This document shows positions 1 to 7,601 of a DNA stretch of 64,000 nucleotides, one piece after another. The notes under the pieces were generated by a model. The model was not told the DNA's origin, did not search any database, and was given only the letters and a program-made list of their open reading frames with translations. The position numbers and the translations under genes were made by a program. Within the stretch, counting starts at the first letter, position 1; every line of letters starts with the position of its first letter. The stretch is from an uncultured Rhodospirillales bacterium (GTDB lineage: Bacteria > Pseudomonadota > Alphaproteobacteria > Acetobacterales > Acetobacteraceae), in NCBI GenBank assembly GCA_903924855.1, contig CAIYCW010000107.1, positions 49,531 through 113,530 on the forward strand, read 5' to 3'.

Positions 1-1625
1 ATGCGGTGCTGGCGCTGCTGCGCGCGGGGCAGGCGGCGGATGCGCCGTTTCGGCGGATGCCGATCGGGATTTCCGACTCACGGCTGCTGGGCGGCATTGA
101 CCTTGGCGCCACGTTGCGCGCCGGCACGCGGGTGGCTGAGCGCGGCCTGCTGGCGGAGGCGGATGGCGGGCTGGTGATTGTGGCGATGGCCGAGCGGCTG
201 GCGCCGATGGTGGCAGCACAGCTGTGCCTGGTGCTGGATTCGCATCTGGTGCGGGTGGCGCGTGACGGGGTGGAGATGCAGCACCAGGCGCGCATCGCCT
301 GTGTGGCGCTGGATGAGAGTGTGGGCGCGGATGAGGCGGTGCCTGCGACATTGCGCGACCGGCTGGCCTTCACCGTCTCGGCCGAGGCCGGCGTGGATGA
401 GGGAGCGGCGTTCGAGGCCGGGGCGATTGCCCGCGCGCGTGCCGCCTTGCCTTCGGTGGAGACGCCGGAGGAGATGGTGACGGCGATCACCGCCACGGCG
501 CTGGCGTTGGGCGTATGGTCGTTGCGGCCTTCGTTGCTGGCGCTGCGGGCGGCGCGGGCGATGGCGGCGTTGCGTGGGGCGGATGCGGTCGGGGCCGAGG
601 ATGCGGCGCTGGCGGCGCGGCTGGTGCTGGCGCCACGGGCCACGCGGCTGCCGGAGGCGGAGCCGGAGGTGACGCCGGAGCAGGAGGCATCGCCGCCGCC
701 GGAGGATCAGCCGGAGGAGGCGGCGCAGACCGAGCCGCGCGACGGGCCGATGCAGGACCGGGTTCTGGATGCCGCCCGGGCCGCCATTCCCGCCGATCTG
801 CTGGCGCAGCTTGCGGCCGGTGCGGCGCGGGCGGCGCGGGCGCGTGGGGCCGGCAAATCGGGGGCGATGCAGAAATCCGCCTCGCGCGGCCGGCCGGGGC
901 CGGTGCGGCGGGGCATGCCGGGGCCGCGGGCGCGGCTCAATCTGATCGAGACGTTGCGGGCCGCGTCTCCCTGGCAGCGTCTGCGCGGCAACGCGCCGGG
1001 CTCGGGCGAACGGTTGCAGCTGCGGCCGGATGATTTTCAGGTGACGCGGTTCAAGCAGCGGCGTGAGACGACGACGATCTTTGTGGTGGATGCCTCGGGC
1101 TCGCTGGCGGCCAACCGGTTGCCGGAGGCGAAGGGGGCGGTCGAGCTGTTGCTGGCGGAATGCTATGTGCGGCGCGATCAGGTGGCGTTGATCGCGTTTC
1201 GCGGGGCGCGGGCCGATCTGCTGTTGCCGCCGACACGCTCGCTGGTGCGGGCCAAGCGCAGCCTGCGCCAGCTGCCGGGCGGGGGTGGCACGCCGCTGGC
1301 GGCGGGGCTGATGGCGGCGGCGGATCTGGCTTCGGCGATCGCGCGGCGTGGCGGCACGCCGGCGGTGGTGGTGCTGACCGATGGCAGCGCCAATGTGGCG
1401 CTGGATGGCAGCCAGGGGCGCGCCCGGGCCGGGGAGGATGCGCGGCTGGCGGCACGGGTGCTGGCGGCCACCGGCACGCGGGTGCTGCTGGTCGATACGT
1501 CGCAGCGGCCGCAGGCGGCGGCGCGGGCGGTTGCCGATGCGATGGCGGCGGCCTATCTCGCATTGCCGGTGGCGGATGCAACACGGCTGTCGCGCGCGGT
1601 GCAACAGGCGTTGCCCGCCGCATGA
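1..1625 (+). CDS. bchD: Magnesium chelatase subunit D (5' partial)
   Basis: Subunit of the ATP-dependent chelatase that inserts Mg2+ into protoporphyrin IX, the first committed step of bacteriochlorophyll synthesis (with BchI and BchH). The frame is open from base 3, and the first in-track Met lies inside the AAA-like domain, so the true start is upstream of the window. The order is AAA-like N-terminal part, an acidic Pro-rich linker (about residues 215-240), then a C-terminal von Willebrand A domain with the MIDAS signature DASGS near residue 362, GTPLAAGL and LTDGS. The stop is followed 10 bases later by bchO, as in many photosynthesis gene clusters. Identification rests on domain order plus neighbours. 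Confidence 0.93.
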   Translation, partial: AVLALLRAGQAADAPFRRMPIGISDSRLLGGIDLGATLRAGTRVAERGLLAEADGGLVIVAMAERLAPMVAAQLCLVLDSHLVRVARDGVEMQHQARIACVALDESVGADEAVPATLRDRLAFTVSAEAGVDEGAAFEAGAIARARAALPSVETPEEMVTAITATALALGVWSLRPSLLALRAARAMAALRGADAVGAEDAALAARLVLAPRATRLPEAEPEVTPEQEASPPPEDQPEEAAQTEPRDGPMQDRVLDAARAAIPADLLAQLAAGAARAARARGAGKSGAMQKSASRGRPGPVRRGMPGPRARLNLIETLRAASPWQRLRGNAPGSGERLQLRPDDFQVTRFKQRRETTTIFVVDASGSLAANRLPEAKGAVELLLAECYVRRDQVALIAFRGARADLLLPPTRSLVRAKRSLRQLPGGGGTPLAAGLMAAADLASAIARRGGTPAVVVLTDGSANVALDGSQGRARAGEDARLAARVLAATGTRVLLVDTSQRPQAAARAVADAMAAAYLALPVADATRLSRAVQQALPAA

Positions 1626-1635
1626 TCGGGGGCGC

Positions 1636-2511
1636 ATGTCGATGAGCAACGCCTTGGACTGGGCACGGGACGGGGCGGATTGGCCGAACCGGACGGCGAG
1701 CCGATTTGTGCAGGCGGGCGGGTTTTCCTGGCACGTGCAGGTGGCGGGGCAGGGGCCGGTGCTGCTGCTGCTGCATGGCACGGGGGCGTCCACCCATTCC
1801 TGGCGGGATGTGCTGGGGCTGCTGGCGCGGGATTTCACCGTGGTGGCGCCGGATCTGCCGGGCCATGGCTTCACCGCGACGCCGGGTGGTTCGATGATGT
1901 CGCTGCCCGGGATGGCGCGGGGTGTGGCCGCCCTGGTGCGGGCGTTGGGGATGGTGCCGGAGATTGCGGTGGGCCATTCGGCGGGGGCTGCGATTCTGGC
2001 GCGGATGGTGATTGACGGCTTGATCGCGCCGCGCCTGCTGGTGAGCCTGAACGGCGCCATTCTGCCGCTGCCGAGCATGCCGGCGGAGATCTTCTCGCCG
2101 CTGGCGCGTGCCCTGGTGTCGCTGCCGTTGCTGCCGCGGCTGGCGGCGTGGCAGGCGGGGCGGGAGAATGCGGTGGAGCGGCTGCTGCAGGGCACCGGAT
2201 CGACACTCGATGCGCGGGGCGTGGCGCTTTATCGCCGTCTGGTGTCGAGCCCGGGGCATGTGGCGGGGGCGCTTGCGATGATGGCGCAGTGGAATCTGCG
2301 CGAGCTGGCGCGCGACCTGCCGCGGCTGGTGCTGCCGGTGGTGCAGATTGTGGGCAGTGGCGATCGGACGATTCCGCCGGCCGATGCGCAGCGCCTGTGC
2401 CGGATGCTGCCGGATGCGCGGGTGATCAGCCTGTCGGGACTTGGGCATCTGGCGCATGAGGAGGCGCCGGCGGAGACGGTGCGGCTGATCCGCGAGGCGG
2501 CATTGGGATGA
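1636..2511 (+). CDS. bchO: Alpha/beta hydrolase BchO (Mg-chelatase-associated)
   Basis: A 291-aa alpha/beta-hydrolase of the BchO family, found next to Mg-chelatase genes in purple phototrophs; its exact reaction is not established. Visible motifs are the oxyanion-hole HGTGAS near residue 40, the nucleophile elbow GHSAGAA near residue 115, and a C-terminal GLGHLAHEE carrying the likely catalytic His. The ORF track extends upstream into bchD in another frame; I chose ATG 1636 (a second ATG is at 1642) because family homology begins just after it. It lies 10 bp after bchD and its stop overlaps the next gene in an ATGA, so it is part of the same transcription unit. Confidence 0.9.
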   Translation: MSMSNALDWARDGADWPNRTASRFVQAGGFSWHVQVAGQGPVLLLLHGTGASTHSWRDVLGLLARDFTVVAPDLPGHGFTATPGGSMMSLPGMARGVAALVRALGMVPEIAVGHSAGAAILARMVIDGLIAPRLLVSLNGAILPLPSMPAEIFSPLARALVSLPLLPRLAAWQAGRENAVERLLQGTGSTLDARGVALYRRLVSSPGHVAGALAMMAQWNLRELARDLPRLVLPVVQIVGSGDRTIPPADAQRLCRMLPDARVISLSGLGHLAHEEAPAETVRLIREAALG

Positions 2512-2774
2512 GCGCCTGGTTTGGCGATGGGACGATGTTTGCGCTGATCCTGGCGCTGACGGTGATCGAAGGTGGGGCGCTGGTGCTCTGGCATCGGCGC
2601 ACCGGGCGGGGGTTGGCGGCGCTGGATGTGGTGTTTCATCTGGCGGCGGGGGGGTTTTTGCTGCTGGCGGCGATTCTGGCGCTGCGCGGGGCGTGGTACG
2701 GGCTGACCGGGCTGGCACTTGCGGCAGCGGGGCTGTCGCATGCGGTGGATCTGTGGCGGCGGCTGAAAAAGTGA
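2508..2774 (+). CDS. Small three-helix membrane protein in bch/crt operon
   Basis: An 88-aa protein starting at the ATGA overlap with the bchO stop, which implies translational coupling. It shows three hydrophobic stretches: about residues 9-25 (ALILALTVIEGGALVLW), 40-60 and 62-78, separated by short Arg/His-containing loops, with a basic tail RRLKK. I do not recognise the family. It is not TspO, which occupies a similar neighbourhood in Rhodobacter: it is too short and lacks five helices. Position between bchO and crtI suggests a role in pigment metabolism or photosynthetic membrane assembly, but that is inference from context only. Confidence 0.75.
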   Translation: MSAWFGDGTMFALILALTVIEGGALVLWHRRTGRGLAALDVVFHLAAGGFLLLAAILALRGAWYGLTGLALAAAGLSHAVDLWRRLKK

Positions 2775-2775
2775 C

Positions 2776-2793
2776 TGTCAACACAATCGGACA
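2776..2793. promoter_or_regulatory. PpsR/CrtJ-type palindrome 1 (TGT-N12-ACA)
   Basis: The sequence reads TGT, twelve bases, ACA, exactly the recognition format of the redox-responsive photosynthesis repressor PpsR/CrtJ. It begins two bases after the stop of the 88-aa gene and is 53 bp (about five helical turns) from a second identical-format site. Such paired sites flank many bch and crt promoters in purple bacteria. Binding is inferred. Confidence 0.6.
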
Positions 2794-2828
2794 ATCTTGC
2801 GGGTTTTGCGTTTGAGGCTGGCGTGGGC

Positions 2829-2846
2829 TGTCAGGCTGTGTTTACA
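2829..2846. promoter_or_regulatory. PpsR/CrtJ-type palindrome 2 (TGT-N12-ACA)
   Basis: Second TGT-N12-ACA element, ending 8 bp before the crtI start codon. With the first site it brackets the only sizeable gap in the bchD-to-crtB stretch, so the likely function is repression of crtI-crtB under oxygen or light. Such close placement to the start codon could block transcription initiation or early elongation. Confidence 0.6.
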
Positions 2847-2854
2847 GTTGGGCC

Positions 2855-4384
2855 ATGAACACGATGCCGACACGGCCGCTTGCGGTCGACCGCGATGCTC
2901 CTTCCCGCCCGCATGCCGTGGTGATCGGCAGCGGCTTTGGCGGGCTGGCGGCGGCGATCCGGCTGGGGGCGCGCGGCTATCGGGTGACGGTGCTGGAGCG
3001 CTGCGATCAGCCGGGCGGGCGGGCGCGGGTGTTTCGCCAGGACGGGTTCACCTTCGATGCCGGCCCCACCATCATCACCGTGCCCTATCTGTTCGAGGAG
3101 CTGTGGGCGCTGTGCGGGCGCAGCCTGGCTGATGATGTGGATCTGCGGCCGATCGACCCGTTCTACCGGATCCGCTTCGATGACGGGTCGGTGTTCAACT
3201 ACAGCGGCGATCTGGCGGCGATGAAGGCCGAGATCGCGCGGTTCGAGCCGCGCGATGTGGCGAAATATGACCGGTTTCTGGAGATGAGCCGCCAGGCGTG
3301 CCGGCTGGGCTTTGAGGAGCGCGGCCATGTGAGCTTCGCGCGCTGGCAGACCATGGCCGAGATGATTCCGGAGATGCTGGATCAGCAGGCGTATCGCAGC
3401 GTCGCTGGCGTGGTGGGCTCCCACTTCCGCAACGAGAAGCTGCGCACCGTGTTCAGCTTTCATCCGCTGCTGATCGGCGGCAATCCGTATTCGGTGTCCT
3501 CGATCTATTGCCTGGTGAACCATCTGGAGCGGCATTGGGGCGTGCATTTCGCGATGGGCGGCACGGGGTCGTTGATCGCGGGGATGGTGGGGCTGATCGC
3601 GGGGCAGGGCAATGCGATCCGGCTGAACAGCGATGTGGCGGAGATCACGGTGCAGGGCCGGCGCGCCACCGGGGTGCGGCTGGTGGATGGCAGCGTGATC
3701 AAGGCGGATCTGGTGGTGTCCAACGCGGACAGCACTTACACCTATCGGCGGCTGCTGCCCGGGCTTGCGCGCAAGCGCTGGACGGATCGGAAGATCGATC
3801 GGGCGCGCCAGTCGATGAGCCTGTTTGTCTGGTATTTCGGCACCAACCGGCGCTACGAGGATGTGGCGCATCACACGATGCTGCTGGGTGAGCGGTACAA
3901 GACGCTGCTCGACGATATCTTCCATCGCCACAAGCTGGCGGATGATTTCAGCCTGTATCTGCATCGGCCGACCGCCACCGATCCGTCTCTGGCGCCTGCG
4001 GGGTGTGATGCGTTCTATGTGCTCTCGCCGGTGCCGCATCTGGACAGCGGGACGGATTGGGCGGCGCAGGCCGAGCCGTATCGCAAGGCGATCGAGCGCT
4101 ATCTGGAGGACAGCATCCTGCCGGGGCTGAGCCACAGCGTGATCAGCTCACGCGTGATGACGCCGGCGGAGTTCCAGAGCGAGTTGCTGGCGACCAAGGG
4201 GGCGGCGTTCGGGCTTGAGCCGCTGATCACCCAGACCGGGTATTTCCGGCCGCACAACAAGAGCGAAGAGCTCGACAATCTGTATCTGGTGGGTGCTGGC
4301 ACGCATCCGGGGGCGGGTGTGCCGGGTGTGTTGTCGTCCGCCCGGGTGCTCGATGAGGTGGTGCCGCATGCCGCGACTGTTTAA
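2855..4384 (+). CDS. crtI: Phytoene desaturase (CrtI family)
   Basis: FAD-dependent desaturase that introduces double bonds into phytoene, giving neurosporene or lycopene for carotenoid synthesis at the membrane. The protein has 509 aa, normal for bacterial CrtI. The N-terminal dinucleotide-binding motif VIGSGFGGLAAAIRL lies near residue 24, followed by LERCDQPGGRA; the C-terminal bacterial CrtI signature region (NLYLVGAGTHPGAGVPGV) is near residue 480. There is no strong Shine-Dalgarno before ATG 2855; an in-frame ATG at 2864 is an alternative. Two PpsR-type sites lie just upstream. It overlaps crtB by 17 bp. The number of desaturations cannot be read from sequence. Confidence 0.95.
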   Translation: MNTMPTRPLAVDRDAPSRPHAVVIGSGFGGLAAAIRLGARGYRVTVLERCDQPGGRARVFRQDGFTFDAGPTIITVPYLFEELWALCGRSLADDVDLRPIDPFYRIRFDDGSVFNYSGDLAAMKAEIARFEPRDVAKYDRFLEMSRQACRLGFEERGHVSFARWQTMAEMIPEMLDQQAYRSVAGVVGSHFRNEKLRTVFSFHPLLIGGNPYSVSSIYCLVNHLERHWGVHFAMGGTGSLIAGMVGLIAGQGNAIRLNSDVAEITVQGRRATGVRLVDGSVIKADLVVSNADSTYTYRRLLPGLARKRWTDRKIDRARQSMSLFVWYFGTNRRYEDVAHHTMLLGERYKTLLDDIFHRHKLADDFSLYLHRPTATDPSLAPAGCDAFYVLSPVPHLDSGTDWAAQAEPYRKAIERYLEDSILPGLSHSVISSRVMTPAEFQSELLATKGAAFGLEPLITQTGYFRPHNKSEELDNLYLVGAGTHPGAGVPGVLSSARVLDEVVPHAATV

Positions 4385-5444
4385 CGCGCGCCACGCCGAT
4401 GCGGCGGATCTGGCGCAGTGCAAGGCGCTGCTGAAGGGCGGCTCGCGCAGCTTTCATGCGGCCTCGCGCATTCTGCCGGCCTCGCTGCATCAGCCGGCCG
4501 GTGCGGTCTATGCGTTCTGCCGGCTGGCGGATGATGAGATCGACAACGCGATCGACAATGACGCGGCACCGGGCAGCGGGGCGCATGGCGATGCGAAGGC
4601 GGCGCTGGAGCGGCTGCGGCGGAGGCTGGAACTGGCCTATGCGGGCAGCCCGTCCGCTCATCCGGTGGATCGGGCGTTTGCCGATGTGGTCAAGCGCCAT
4701 GACGTGCCGCGGGCGCTGCCGGAGGCGCTGCTGGAGGGGTTTGCCTGGGATGCCGAGGGGCGGCGCTATGAGACGCTGTCGGATGTGATGGCCTATGCCG
4801 CGCGGGTGGCGGGGGCGGTGGGGGCCATCATGGCGGTGCTGATGGACAGGCGCGAGAGTGTGACGCTGGCGCGGGCCTGCGATCTGGGCTGTGCGATGCA
4901 GCTGTCCAACATCGCGCGCGATGTGGGCGAGGATGCGCGTGCCGGGCGGCTGTATCTGCCGCGGGACTGGATGCGCGCGGAGGGGCTTGATCCGGAGGCG
5001 TTCCTGGCCGATCCGGTGTTCTCGCCTGCGCTTGCGCGGGTGGTGCTGCGGCTGCTGGATGAGGCGGAGGCGCTGTACCGCCGGGCGGATGCCGGGATCG
5101 CGGCGCTGCCTTTGGCGTGCCGGCCTGGGATTTTCGCGGCACGGCGGATGTATGCCGAGATCGGCCATACGGTGCGGTTGAAGGGCGGCAATTCGGTGGA
5201 GAGCCGGGCGGTGGTGTCCGGCCGGCGGAAACTGGCCTTGCTTGCGCAAAGTGTGGCGCTGTCCGTGGTACCGCATCGGCGGGTGACGGCGCAGGCCCTG
5301 CCGGAGACGCAGTTTCTGGTGGATGCGGTGCAGGACGCGCTGCCGCCGCATGCGGCGCTTGGGCGGGTGGGCTTCACGCTGTCCTTGTTTGCGCGGCTGG
5401 ATCAGCGCGATCACGAGATCGGGCTGCGGGCGGCGCGGGGATGA
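4368..5444 (+). CDS. crtB: Phytoene synthase
   Basis: Condenses two geranylgeranyl diphosphates to phytoene, the first carotenoid-specific step. The 358-aa protein carries both Asp-rich trans-isoprenyl synthase motifs: DDEID (near residue 56) and the second near NIARDVGEDA (about residue 179), plus GRLYLPRDWM. I placed the start at ATG 4368, inside the end of crtI and preceded by GAGG; the longer track ORF (4293) adds residues that match nothing. The 17-bp overlap with crtI indicates coupled translation. Its own stop overlaps the next small gene. Confidence 0.95.
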   Translation: MPRLFNARHADAADLAQCKALLKGGSRSFHAASRILPASLHQPAGAVYAFCRLADDEIDNAIDNDAAPGSGAHGDAKAALERLRRRLELAYAGSPSAHPVDRAFADVVKRHDVPRALPEALLEGFAWDAEGRRYETLSDVMAYAARVAGAVGAIMAVLMDRRESVTLARACDLGCAMQLSNIARDVGEDARAGRLYLPRDWMRAEGLDPEAFLADPVFSPALARVVLRLLDEAEALYRRADAGIAALPLACRPGIFAARRMYAEIGHTVRLKGGNSVESRAVVSGRRKLALLAQSVALSVVPHRRVTAQALPETQFLVDAVQDALPPHAALGRVGFTLSLFARLDQRDHEIGLRAARG

Positions 5445-5578
5445 GCTGGTTCCTGAACTCCGAGCTGATTGTGATGTTCGTGGTGCTGGGCGGGCTGATC
5501 TACAATCTGGTTTCGACCAAACGCGAGATAAGGCGCGATCGGGAGAAGGCGGCGCGGGGGGACGAGGGGAAGGAGTAG
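5441..5578 (+). CDS. Small single-span membrane protein after crtB
   Basis: A 45-aa ORF starting at an ATGA overlap with the crtB stop, visible in the track only as the tail of a long shadow ORF. It has one hydrophobic helix (about residues 5-24, including LIVMFVVLGGLIYNLV) followed by a strongly charged tail rich in Lys, Arg and Glu (STKREIRRDREKAARGDEGKE). This is a typical bitopic small-protein layout. The function is unknown. Coupling to crtB suggests it may act in carotenoid or pigment-protein assembly, or simply stabilise the enzyme at the membrane; this is inference. Confidence 0.65.
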   Translation: MSWFLNSELIVMFVVLGGLIYNLVSTKREIRRDREKAARGDEGKE

Positions 5579-5626
5579 GGTGTTCTTTTTGTGAAGAAGA
5601 GGACGCGCTTATTCTGTTCGGTCCTC

Positions 5627-5651
5627 GGCGGAGGTGCTTCGCACTTCCGCC
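5627..5651. repeat. REP-like palindrome (GGCGGAGGTGC-TTC-GCACTTCCGCC)
   Basis: An 11-bp inverted repeat with a 3-base loop and one G-T wobble, followed by CCTACGG. It lies between the end of the crt operon and the convergent creatininase gene and could act as a bidirectional terminator or RNA-stabilising hairpin. A degenerate AT-rich hairpin (TTCTT..AAGAA at about 5584-5599) lies just before it. Confidence 0.6.
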
Positions 5652-5684
5652 CTACGGGGGGGATTGGTGGGTCTTGGGCCCGCC

Positions 5685-6461
5685 CTATGGCATTTGCCAT
5701 TTGGTGGACCAGAGGGCCGGGTCGCGCAGTTCCTTGGAGGCGTGGGCCACGATGGCGTCGAACAGGCGTTGGCCCTTGGCGGCGGATGCGGCGTGGGGGT
5801 TGCCGATGACGCCGGAACGGGCGCGGCTGCCGATGGCGCGCCAGCGATACACACCATCCGGCATCGGCTCGTCGGAATCCTCGTTGTTGCGGGCGGCGAG
5901 CGGGATGCGGTCGACCGCGACCTTTTCGGGGCGCACCGCCATCATCATCGAGGTCTCGGCCTCACAGGCGTGCAGCAGCTTGTCCTGCGTGTCGAGGATC
6001 TCGGCGATCGGGCGGGCGGCGGCATACCAGTAGGTGAACTGGATGATCGGCACGCCGAGGCGCGGCGAGAGGTCGTCGGTCAGGCTGCGCATGGCGTTGT
6101 CGTTGCCGCCATGGGAGTTGAGCAGGACGATGCGCTTGAAGCCGTGGCGGACGATGGCGGTGCAGATGCCGGTGACCACGGAACAGAAGGTGGCGAGGTC
6201 GAGGCTGATCGTGCCGCCGAAGCTCATGTGATGTTCGGAGATGCCGGTCCAGAGCATGGGCAAGGTAAGGGCCGGCTCGCCATGGGCCACGAGATCGGCG
6301 GCCAGCCTGGTTGCGATGGTCTCGCCCAGAAGACTGTCGGTCTCGACCGGCAGATGCGGGCCGTGCTGTTCGAGCGAGCCGATCGGCAGGATGACGATGG
6401 CGTTGGCCTGCGCGCGTTCGCGCAGCTCATCGGCCCGCAGCTTGCGCCATTCGCTTTCCAT
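5685..6461 (-). CDS. Creatininase-family amidohydrolase
   Basis: A 258-aa member of the creatininase/MftE superfamily of metal-dependent hydrolases that open cyclic amides or process peptides. Family hallmarks visible are LPIGSLEQHGPHLPVETD (near residue 25, Glu/His metal ligands), the central NSHGGN (near residue 114), and HACEAETSMMM (Glu/His near 165). The length matches the family. The true substrate is unknown; creatinine is possible but unproven because the family is functionally broad. The gene is convergent with the crt operon and stands alone on its strand. Confidence 0.82.
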   Translation of the reverse strand: MESEWRKLRADELRERAQANAIVILPIGSLEQHGPHLPVETDSLLGETIATRLAADLVAHGEPALTLPMLWTGISEHHMSFGGTISLDLATFCSVVTGICTAIVRHGFKRIVLLNSHGGNDNAMRSLTDDLSPRLGVPIIQFTYWYAAARPIAEILDTQDKLLHACEAETSMMMAVRPEKVAVDRIPLAARNNEDSDEPMPDGVYRWRAIGSRARSGVIGNPHAASAAKGQRLFDAIVAHASKELRDPALWSTKWQMP

Positions 6462-6483
6462 GATGGGTCCTGCCTGGTTGGGG

Positions 6484-6507
6484 GTGGGACGCCTTGTGGC
6501 GTCCCAC
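6484..6507. repeat. REP-like palindrome GTGGGACGCC-TTGT-GGCGTCCCAC
   Basis: A perfect 10-bp inverted repeat with a TTGT loop in the intergenic space. Closely related copies are at 13928-13951 and 41544-41567. It forms a strong RNA hairpin in either direction. Confidence 0.75.
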
Positions 6508-6529
6508 GCTTGGGGTGGAAAGAAATCTT

Positions 6530-6564
6530 CTTCTTTTTGTGAACAAAAAGAAGCAAAAAAACTT
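6530..6564 (-). terminator. AT-rich repeated hairpin, copy downstream of psiF-like gene
   Basis: On the minus strand it reads AAGTTTTTTTG then CTTCTTTTTGT-TC-ACAAAAAGAAG, an 11-bp perfect stem. It is a reverse-oriented near-identical copy of the element at 43777-43811 and follows the PsiF-like gene on that strand. The AT richness contrasts sharply with the GC-rich surroundings. A terminator role is inferred from position and shape. Confidence 0.6.
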
Positions 6565-6667
6565 TGCCACTTTGCCTTTGTTAGGCTCGCTTTTGTTCTG
6601 CGAGGGCTCGAACGTCATGCGGGGTTGGTGGACAGGATTTTTGCTTCTCTTTCATAAAGAAGGGCTG

Positions 6668-6913
6668 TTACGAGCCGACTGCGTCGGAGACGCATTTCTT
6701 GGTGAAGCTGGTCTTGGCGGCGCCGAACAGCTTCTTGGCGGCGGCCTGGTCGTCGCAGCTCTTGGCGGCGTCGTTCTGGCATTTGGTCATGAAGCTGGTC
6801 TTGGCGGCGCCGGCGAGTTTCTTGTCGGCGGCGGTGGTGGTGCAGCTTGCGCCATCGGCCAGGGCAGGCAGGGCGGCAAGGCAGAGCAGGGCGGCGAGAA
6901 GGGCGGATTTCAT
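6668..6913 (-). CDS. PsiF-repeat secreted small protein
   Basis: An 81-aa protein with a Sec signal peptide (MKSALLAALLCLAALPALADG) and two PsiF-type repeats, KKLAGAAKTSFMTKC and KKLFGAAKTSFTKKC, each with a conserved Cys. Together with CTTT and CDDQ the mature protein has four Cys, suggesting two periplasmic disulfides. PsiF proteins are phosphate-starvation associated in enterobacteria, but their function is unknown. The start was set at the ATG encoded at 6911-6913; the longer track ORF adds a non-homologous Arg-rich extension upstream of the signal peptide. It is divergent from the Rrf2 regulator. Confidence 0.78.
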   Translation of the reverse strand: MKSALLAALLCLAALPALADGASCTTTAADKKLAGAAKTSFMTKCQNDAAKSCDDQAAAKKLFGAAKTSFTKKCVSDAVGS

Positions 6914-7099
6914 GGCGGCACGTCCCGTGATGCGCGGCGGGCTTAATTGCCCCGACCGTCCTGGCGAGGCTATCGCGTTGTTGCGAGTCCGGCCAGTTTC
7001 GTCTCCGTGACCGCGACCGGAAATGGGCTGATATGTCGGCCTGATCGGCATCGGCGTCTTGACGCGGGCGGGCGGATCGCCCAGATGCTGGAAACAGGA

Positions 7100-7120
7100 C
7101 CGGTTGGGTCCGGTTAGGGT
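7100..7120 (+). repeat. Tandem CCGGTTgGGT / CCGGTTaGGGT direct repeat before the Rrf2 gene
   Basis: Two back-to-back copies of a 10-base unit, ending 7 bp before the regulator's start codon. Rrf2 regulators usually repress their own operon, so this is a candidate operator or leader element. No experimental consensus is matched, so confidence in function is low. Confidence 0.3.
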
Positions 7121-7127
7121 CAGAGCC

Positions 7128-7592
7128 ATGCTGCGGGTGTCCAAACTTGCTGATTATGCTGTGGTGGTGATGGTGCGCCTGGCGGGCGTGGCAGCACTGG
7201 CCTCCAGCTGTGAGGCTGCGGTGCAGACCTCGCCTGCGATCGCGTCCGCCACCGGGGTGCCGGAGCCCACGGTTGCCAAGGTGCTGAAGGCGCTGAGCCT
7301 TGCGGGCCTGGTGATCTCGCAGCGCGGCGCGCGGGGCGGGTATCGGCTGCAGCGGCCGCTGGAGGCGGTCTCGATCGCCGAGGTGATCGCCGCCATCGAT
7401 GGGCCGATCGCGTTGACCGCCTGCGTGGATGGCTCGGCCGGCGGCTGTGAGGTGCGCGGCATGTGCGCCGTGCAGGGGCGGTGGGATCTGGTGAACGATG
7501 CCATCCGCCAGGCTTTGTCCAATATCACCTTGGCCGATATGCGCGAGGCCGGCATTCCGGCCTTCCTGCGCGATCTTGCGGCTGCCGAATAG
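7128..7592 (+). CDS. Rrf2/IscR-family Fe-S assembly regulator
   Basis: A 154-aa winged-helix repressor of the Rrf2 family heading the suf operon; it probably senses Fe-S status and controls the operon. The N-terminal MLRVSKLADYAVVVMVRLA and the recognition-helix/wing region (GVPEPTVAKVLKALSLAGLVISQRGARGGYRL) are characteristic. Three Cys (C-x7-C-x5-C, in CVDGSAGGCEVRGMC) correspond to the cluster-ligand triad of IscR, with slightly wider first spacing. The start at ATG 7128 fits the conserved N-terminus; the track ORF begins upstream at a non-ATG codon. It lies 9 bp before sufB. The equivalent alphaproteobacterial gene is often called iscR or sufR; I leave the symbol open. Confidence 0.88.
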   Translation: MLRVSKLADYAVVVMVRLAGVAALASSCEAAVQTSPAIASATGVPEPTVAKVLKALSLAGLVISQRGARGGYRLQRPLEAVSIAEVIAAIDGPIALTACVDGSAGGCEVRGMCAVQGRWDLVNDAIRQALSNITLADMREAGIPAFLRDLAAAE

Positions 7593-7601
7593 GAATTTTT
7601 G

